Positions 57,874-64,000 of a stretch of DNA of 64,000 nt are shown here, piece after piece. How positions within the stretch are numbered: position 1 is the stretch's first letter; each line of letters begins with the position of its first letter. Both the position numbers and the translations under genes were made by a program. Origin of the DNA: Heterohyrax brucei (Eukaryota; Chordata; Mammalia; Hyracoidea; Procaviidae); the NCBI GenBank assembly GCA_028571685.1, contig CM053154.1, positions 5,617,501 to 5,681,500 of the forward strand. The letters run 5' to 3'. The notes under the pieces were generated by a model. It worked only from the letters and a program-made list of their open reading frames with translations, was not told the DNA's origin and searched no databases.

Positions 57874-57993
57874 CTTGCCTTTGTCGAAGTAGTGGATGAT
57901 CTCCTGGTACAGCAGCTCCTTCAGCTGTCCCTGCGTCGTGGCCTGGTAGCCGTCCCGCTGGGTGAGGTGGGCCGCACACACGTCCTCTGACCA
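57874..57993 (-). CDS. DOCK1: DOCK1 exon 2 of window: DHR-2 lobe A
   Basis: 120 bases, 40 codons in phase 0, running from WSEDVCAAHLTQRDGYQ to HYFDKGK. The segment TTQGQLKELLYQEII is a typical lobe A helix. Acceptor ctcag, donor GTAAAA. About human residues 1249-1288. Exon 1 ends in a whole codon, so the junction reads LLK-WSED as in other vertebrates. Confidence 0.97.
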
Positions 57994-58826
57994 CTGAGGA
58001 GAAAGCAGAGCGTGAGCAGGGCGGAGGTGAGGACATCCAGCGACAGGGTGGCCCCCTCGGGCGTCAGCTGCAGCCAGCACTCCGGGGTGGATGCAGGTGT
58101 GAACAGCAGCCCCGGGCACACAGAGACACTCTCACCAGGCTGGTGCAGGACACAGGAGGAAAGAGCTTCTACCTGGAGCTCCAAGGACGAATTAAAAACA
58201 AGCCTGGTCCTGAGTCCCAGAGAGAGAAACCCAGCTGACTTTGGGCAGCACAGACGGTCAGCAGGCTGCGAAAACCCCACAGACTTCTGGAACGGATTAT
58301 CAGCTGGATGGTGTGTGACTGTTGGTTCTGCGTCGCTCAGTGTCTGGATGAACGGCAACGAAGGTGCATGGGTCACAGTTAGAAGTCACAAAGATGGGAT
58401 GTTGGGCTTTTCAAAAGCAGGGAGCTGTCTGTGTGCCTGCAGCCCTGAGCACGGCGACTGGCACAGAGTTGGGGCTCATGAAGGGTTTGTGGAGATGCGG
58501 GCAGAGCTGCATGAACTGAAGACTGAGTGAGGTCTTAGGAAGCTGTGTAAGAGCCGCGGGGGAGGCAAGCTCACCTGACAGGCAGAACTTGCAGTCCGGA
58601 GTTAGACTCAGCCTGTCAGTTGCTTTAAGCCTGCAGTTCGACACCATCCAACAGCTATCTGGTGAGGACCTTCTACCCCCCAAACACCAGGTCAAAGAGC
58701 AGCTAAAGGTCTCCAGGGCTCTAAGGAGACAGCGCTACCACAGAACAGAGGGTACTGACAGGCACTACCACTGCAAAACAGCCTTTCAGGCAGCTGAGGT
58801 GCGGGGGTGTGACTTCAGGTGGGATG

Positions 58827-59383
58827 TGTCATGGATTGAACTGTGTCCCCCCGAAAGCATGTGTAGCCATTGGGCTTGGCCATGATTCCCAGTACTGTGT
58901 GGGTCTCCTCTGTTTTGTGATTTTCCTCTGTTGTAAATCCTCATCCCTGCCTGTGGTTAATAGGGAAAGATTTGCTCAGGTCACAGAGGATTAGGATGGG
59001 ACTGTAACACCCTTATTAAAGTCACCTCCCTGATCCAGTGTAAAGGGAGTTTCCCTGGAGTGTGGCTGACACCACCTTTTATCCTACAAGAGATAAACGG
59101 AAAAGCAAGCAAGCAGAAAGTTGGGGACCTCATACTACCAAAAAAGAGACACAGGGAGCGGAATATGTCCTTTAGACCTGAGGTTCCCGTACTGAGATGC
59201 TCCTAGACCAAGGGACGACTGAAGACAAGGACTTTTCTCCAGAGCCAGCAGAGAAACGCTGTGTTTCCCTGGAGCCAACACGCTGAATTCAGGTTTGGAG
59301 ACTACTGGACTGTGAGAGAACTGACTTCTCTTTGTTAAAGCCACCAGCCTGTGGTACGGCTGTCACAGCAGCACTAGGTGACA
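58827..59383 (+). mobile_element. MaLR-like solo LTR (family shared with 44075 and 53652)
   Basis: Begins 'tgtcatggattgaactgtgt' and ends 'cagcactaggtgaca', so it has TG...CA ends and the length of a solo LTR. The opening ('gaactgtgtcccccc', 'gtgtagcca', 'catgattcccagtactgtgt') and the ending recur in two other copies in this window. It is antisense to DOCK1. I did not find a convincing target-site duplication. Confidence 0.7.
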
Positions 59384-61179
59384 ATGGCAGGGAGTCCAAG
59401 GAGTTTGGCTGGGGAAGATAATGAGGATGAGCTTGCTTGCCAGATGGGCTTAGGATCCAACTGAGTTTTCAGACAGGACACTAGGATGCTGCAGAGACAG
59501 CAAGCCAGTCCCGGGCTGCCTGGACCACAGGGGTCTCCAGACAAGGAGCTGGTGAAGGGGACACCCCACTGGACTCAGCTGGTCTGGTCACGGCTGGACC
59601 AACAGGACTAGTGATGGTGCCACATTTTAGGGAAACCATGACAAACGGCAGGAACTGGACAAAAGGTGACGAACCTGGAACAGCGGGGCAGAGGGCACAG
59701 GGCTTGGCACGTGGAGTGGCGGGGCAAGGAAGGGAGAATGTGCGGAGGCCTCCGTGACAGGCTCACTCTCTTGGCACAGTGTCACTATCCGCCTGATCTC
59801 AGGAGAGCCCGAGGTACCTCTCACCGAACCCTGAGGCTCTAAAGAACACAGTGCAAAGCAGAGGCCAGAGTGGCCTCCCCCTTCCGGAAGGCCAGGTAGA
59901 GGGAGGACACCTGTGATTGGTCTGTGGGGCTTCTCACCCTCACCTGGGGTTGCCTGTGCCCACCACAACTCAAGGTTAGATATGGGGAGGGGTCACAACA
60001 TAGCTAAGTGCCTACTTTCACTGGAGAAGGAATAAAAGTACAGTGAAATTATACATGACTCCAAAATGTAACCAGAATGAACCAAGTCAGAACAAGAAAA
60101 TTCAAAATTCAAATGACTTTCTTGGCTTTTCAAATCAGCACTAATTCTTGTTTCTTTTAAAAATCGAATAGTGAAGTACAACTCCCCTCTGGCCTCCACT
60201 TAACCACTGAGATTCACCTCACTGATTGCGGCTCAAGACTGATGATTTTACTGCTCTTTTTTTCTGACAAAATTTTCTTCAGCAGAAAAGAAGATTCTAT
60301 TGGAGGATTCTTAAGAACTAGAACACACCTTTCCCCATGAAGAGACAATTTTCATAACAACACAAATCATGCTCTTTAGTTAGCTGATTAACAAGTGTGA
60401 CTTCACATTGATAACAATATCAAAACATATTTAGGGAAAACTGCAAGAAGTAACAGTGTAGATGGAGAGAGGCTGGGTAGCACTCCCCACCTAACTAGAA
60501 AATGCAAAAGCCTGTGGAAAAGAGAATGCCCCTGGTCCTTTTGATCTGTGCTGTGACACAAACCACTGTAGTTTGTGACAAATCCATCTCACTCCATAAA
60601 TCCAGTGACTAAACAAATGACTTATTTACACACACACACATATTTTGCATACACAGACACACATAAAAGTTTATATTCTATGGGACAGACAGGAACGAAG
60701 TAAGTGTGAGCAAGCAGTTTATCAGCTGCACTTAAATTTCCCTGGCGAAAAAGAAATACTTGCACCTTTACAAAAATACCTATTACTGAGGCTGGGGTTT
60801 CTAGCAAATGAAGGCTGTCGGAATTGACTGTGCTACGGTTAGTGTCAGAAGCACCAACAGAACTCTCTTTCTTCATAAATGATGTGCCTTTGGAGAGCTT
60901 TATACAGTGAGACACCAAAGGGTCCCTCATGCAGCCAGCTCAGGACCACCGATGAGGCACTGGAGGCTGGCTAAGCCCTTGTCTGCTTGCCCCGTTCCGG
61001 GCTCTCTGGTTTGCAGGCAGAGGTCAAGTCCCACTTTCGAGTGTCTCTATGCAGCCTGTCTACCTCTGCATCACAGACTTGATGGGAAATCTCAGGATCA
61101 GGCCAAAGCTGGAAAGACTCCCAGCAGAGGCTCGCTCCCTAATACAGCAGACCCCACCCCTGAACATGCCTCATCATCC

Positions 61180-61480
61180 AATACCTCCCCACCGTCAAGT
61201 CAACTCTGACTCACGGTGGTGACATCATTTCTGTACTGTGCCCCACACAGTTTTCAACAGCTGATTTTGGGAAACGGATCACCAGCCCTTTCTTCAGAGG
61301 CATTTCTGGGTAGACAAACTCCAACACTCTGGTCAGCAGCCAAGCACGAGCTGTCCACAGCTTGCAGGGACCCAGCTGCTGCCATCTGATGTTGTTAACT
61401 ACCGTGGAGTTGGCTTGACCCCTAGTGACCTCATGTGTGAGTGGTCTGGTCCTGCATCCTCTTCACAACTGGGCATCATG
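61180..61480 (-). mobile_element. AfroSINE-like fragments, two adjacent
   Basis: 61185-61345 reads as a reverse-oriented SINE: 'caccgtcaagtcaactctga' is the tail core, followed by 'ggatcaccagccctttcttc' and 'ctgggtagacaaactccaac'. A second tail-like start ('gttgttaactaccgtggagt') begins near 61390. Both are diverged. Confidence 0.6.
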
Positions 61481-61689
61481 TATCTTCGTCAGGTTTTCTT
61501 TTCCCTAGTGTTTTGGGTGCTAGTTTGGCAGGATTCCTGAAATAAGCAGTCTTTACACAGGTTTGCTCAACTAATTGTGACTCTCATAACTCTAGTTTTT
61601 CCCGTCCAATTTGTTTATAAGAATATCACAAGAGAGATAATCCAATGACTTATTGAAATTCCAAAATTTAAAACTAGAGCTTTTGTAGC

Positions 61690-62445
61690 AATGCCTCCAT
61701 CCAGCTAACTACCTACCCATCCACCCACCCACCCATCTACCTGCCCACGTATATCCATCCATCCAGCCATTTGTCCATTCATCTACCCATCCACCAACCA
61801 TCCCAAACACCCACATATCTGTCCATCCGTTCACATCCATCCATCCATCCAACCACCCATCCCTCTATCTGTCCATCCATCTATCCATCCACCAACCTTC
61901 CCAAACACCGACATATCTATCCATCAGTCCCTCCAACCCCCACCCATCCACCCACCTCCCCACCCACTAATCCATCACCCATCCATTCGTCTATCCATCC
62001 CTCCTACCTACCCACATATGCCCCCACATACGCACCCATCCATCCATTCATTCACCAATCTTCCCAAACACCCACGTACCTATTTATCAGCCCTTCTGTC
62101 CATCCATCCACCCCCATCACCCATCCATCCACTCCCCACCCATCACCCATCCACCCCCAACCCATCACCCATCCACCCCCCACTCATCACCCATCCACCC
62201 CCCACTCATCACCCATCCATCCACCCACCACCCACCACCCATCCATCCACCCCCCCATCACCCATCCCCATCCCCTACCCATCACCCATCCACCCCCACC
62301 AATCACCTGTCCATCCACCCCATCACCTGTCCATCCACTCCCATCACCCAGCCATTCACCCCCCCACCCATCACCCATCCATCCACCCCCCCATCACCCA
62401 TCCATCCATCCATCCACACACCCAATCATCCACCCACTGACATCC
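61690..62445. repeat. CCAT/CCACC tetranucleotide array
   Basis: About 750 bases made of 'catc', 'catccatc' and 'cacc' units with sporadic substitutions. The plus strand is very poor in G. Internal blocks such as 'ccaaccttcccaaacacc' recur near 61800, 61900 and 62045, showing higher-order duplication on top of the 4-base unit. A 344-codon open frame across it is composition-driven (long runs of H, P, S and I) and is not a gene. Confidence 0.92.
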
Positions 62446-63090
62446 TTCTCATCACCTCCTGACAGGCCAGTCACTATGACAACCATGTGGACACTACACA
62501 CAAAGGAGAGCACAGCTAGGTTACTGACAACACAAAGGCAATGGCCAATAATCTGCTTCACAAAGGAGCTCCTGGGAGCTAAGACTTTGCCAGACCCGTG
62601 CTCAGGAGCCACACTGTCCAGAGAAGCAGGCAGAAACCACCAACAGCAGGTCTTGAGGAGAACTTACAGAAGAAGAGTCCGGAGCTGGTCCCTACCCTCT
62701 TTGCTAGGGAGTCAGGGAATGCCTCATTCTGTCTCTCAGCTGCTCTGTCACCAAACTCCCTCTCATTGGTGTCATTCTGCAACATCGCTGAGCTGGCTGG
62801 CATGAAAGAGGCATTGTGGTGTCTCTAACGCCTCACAAGCTGACAGCTCCAGAACTGGGGTTCATGATGCTTCCTGAGGGCTGTCTGTGACATCTTGTCA
62901 AGTCTGCACTGGGGAGGGCTGAGCCTATCAACTGAGAGCTTCCTAAATGCTTTTCTTCATGTTACTGCATTTAGTCAACACCCCTCCAGTCAGCTGTAGG
63001 CTCACAGAGATTCGTTATGGGAAACGAAGATTCAAATGATCTGAGAGTGCGCGGGAAGAGGCTCAGCCAAGTCGCAGCCATCTCAGTTAC

Positions 63091-63181
63091 CTTGAGCAGC
63101 TTTGCGTGTAGAAGCAAGGTGTACGCAGCCTCTGTGTAGTTGTCACACTCTTTGTGCAGGTCACACAACTTGTACAAATAC
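63091..63181 (-). CDS. DOCK1: DOCK1 exon 1 of window: start of DHR-2 lobe A
   Basis: 91 bases. The first base (G) completes an arginine-type codon from the upstream exon; then come 30 codons beginning [14 protein letters not shown] and ending HAKLLK. This is the amphipathic-helix region of DHR-2 lobe A, the helical lobe used for DOCK dimerisation. Acceptor tctcag, donor GTAACT, ending in phase 0. It corresponds to about human residues 1219-1248. Confidence 0.97.
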
Positions 63182-64000
63182 CTGAGACGATAAAACAGAG
63201 GTAAGTGCTTAAAACGTCACAAGGCAATCTGTGTTGGGGATCGGAAGAGCTCGTCTCCCTTTTCCAGTAAATCACGCTCTATGTTCTTCTGTGTTGATGT
63301 TCATGAGTCATGAGGCCTTGGAAATAGTCACTGCAGAGAGCACTTGGGAAAATCAACAGTCACAACATATGATAATGATTTTAAAATGTTTAACTCCTTT
63401 ACAATCAAGAAAAAATCAAAGTTGATGCAAGAAAGAATTTTATTCCATTCTCGTCTTCTCCAGATTTTTTCCTCATGTACTGGAAATAAGATTACACAAC
63501 ATTTCATCTTGATTTCCCACATTTCTATTTCATCTAACTGCAAAAAAAAAAAAAAAAAGAAATCCATATGTATACTTCAAAATGGCGAATTTGATGGTGT
63601 AGACATTTTACTAAAATAACATTTTTTAGAAATACAACGGAATCGGCACCACAGAAAAATCCATAAAAATGAAATCTGTAAGAATAAAGAACCCCCATGA
63701 GCAGACTGAGTGTGATGAAAAGACTTTGTCTGCCATGGAGAAACAAAGCACCCCACATTGGGGATGAAGCCAGCCAACAAACGGGTTCTCAGAAGTTTTG
63801 TAAACCAACATAGCATGTTTAAAAGGAACAAGTAAAAACATCTTCGAAATGAAAACAAAAAAATTAGAAAATGACTTAAAAACCAATGCCATGTGGGTGT
63901 ACCCTTATCCCCTGTTTCTAAGTGGTTCTCTCACTGCATGTTTGATCCCTGATCCCAGGAAGGACAGAGGAAGACTGGAGCTCAGTCACAGCCCATCATC
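63182..64000. other. DOCK1 intron upstream of exon 1 of this window
   Basis: AT-rich intronic sequence with an A-run at about 63541-63558. I see no DOCK1 exon in it, so the preceding exon lies beyond 64000. The 3' splice site for the next exon is 'tctcag' immediately before base 63181 on the transcript strand. Confidence 0.7.

Larger units (their letters stand above)
57994..63090. other. Intron between exons 1 and 2 (5.1 kb)
   Basis: Holds the CCAT-type tetranucleotide array near 61700-62440, AfroSINE-like fragments at about 61180-61480, a short CA run near 60632, and a complete LTR-like element at 58827-59383. The stretch 59400-61180 shows no recognisable coding sequence. Confidence 0.7.
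8818..63181 (-). other. DOCK1: DOCK1 gene, 3' portion (15 internal coding exons)
   Basis: DOCK1 (DOCK180) is an atypical guanine nucleotide exchange factor. With ELMO it activates Rac at the plasma membrane for cell migration, engulfment of apoptotic cells and myoblast fusion. Here 15 minus-strand exons join in frame to 616 codons, matching human DOCK1 from about residue 1219 to 1834 as recalled. The first 399 residues are the DHR-2 domain: helical lobe A, beta-rich lobe B, then lobe C with the ISP motif and the nucleotide-sensor segment. The remaining 217 residues are a Ser/Pro/Lys-rich tail. Paralogues DOCK2 and DOCK5 share DHR-2, but the tail (SRPRSM, KKMHSRSQDK, PPPLPLKGS) identifies DOCK1. 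The N-terminal SH3 and DHR-1 regions lie beyond 64000. The terminal exon was not found between 1 and 8817. Confidence 0.97.

Noticed and set aside
61771-62805. Plus-strand open frame of 344 codons rich in H/P/S/I
   Set aside because: Produced by the CCAT tetranucleotide array; no stop can occur in most of it by composition alone.

Overview
This window is nuclear DNA from a placental mammal, almost certainly an afrotherian (the elephant, hyrax, sirenian, tenrec, golden mole and aardvark group). Two things show this. The minus strand carries consecutive, conserved, spliced exons of the vertebrate gene DOCK1 (DOCK180). The introns are full of AfroSINE-type tRNA-derived SINEs, whose tails read 'gagtcggaatcgactcgacgg', and of RTE-clade LINE 3' ends with 'cacctaacaacaacaac'-style tails. 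I cannot name the species from the sequence alone.

Layout. The only protein-coding gene I can support is DOCK1, transcribed right to left. Fifteen coding exons were resolved between 63181 and 8818. They join in frame without a gap into 616 codons, plus one base completing a codon begun upstream. By comparison with human DOCK1 (1,865 residues, from memory) this is roughly residues 1219 to 1834: nearly all of the DHR-2 Rac exchange domain (exons 1-11) and the C-terminal tail with its polybasic and proline-rich Crk-binding segments (exons 12-15). Upstream exons lie beyond 64000. The last coding exon and the 3' UTR were not found in 1-8817 and probably lie to the left of the window. Fourteen of the 15 donors are GT; exon 9 ends at a GC donor. 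Intron lengths run from 111 bases to 11.5 kb.

Everything else is intronic. It holds about 30 AfroSINE-like copies in both orientations, RTE LINE fragments (one with recognisable reverse transcriptase remnants), L1 3' ends, MaLR-like LTRs and two A-tailed interspersed families I recognise only by repeated occurrence here. It also holds tandem arrays: a 52-bp minisatellite, a 58-bp alternating purine/pyrimidine minisatellite, homopurine tracts, and TGAA and CCAT arrays. Several insertions are nested and can be ordered in time.

I see no sign of a novel gene system. The points most worth a second look concern DOCK1 splicing: the GC donor after exon 9, a 45-base in-frame tandem acceptor at exon 11, a 111-base intron that stays open in frame if retained, and the sequence-extreme tracts close to exons 5, 9 and 12.
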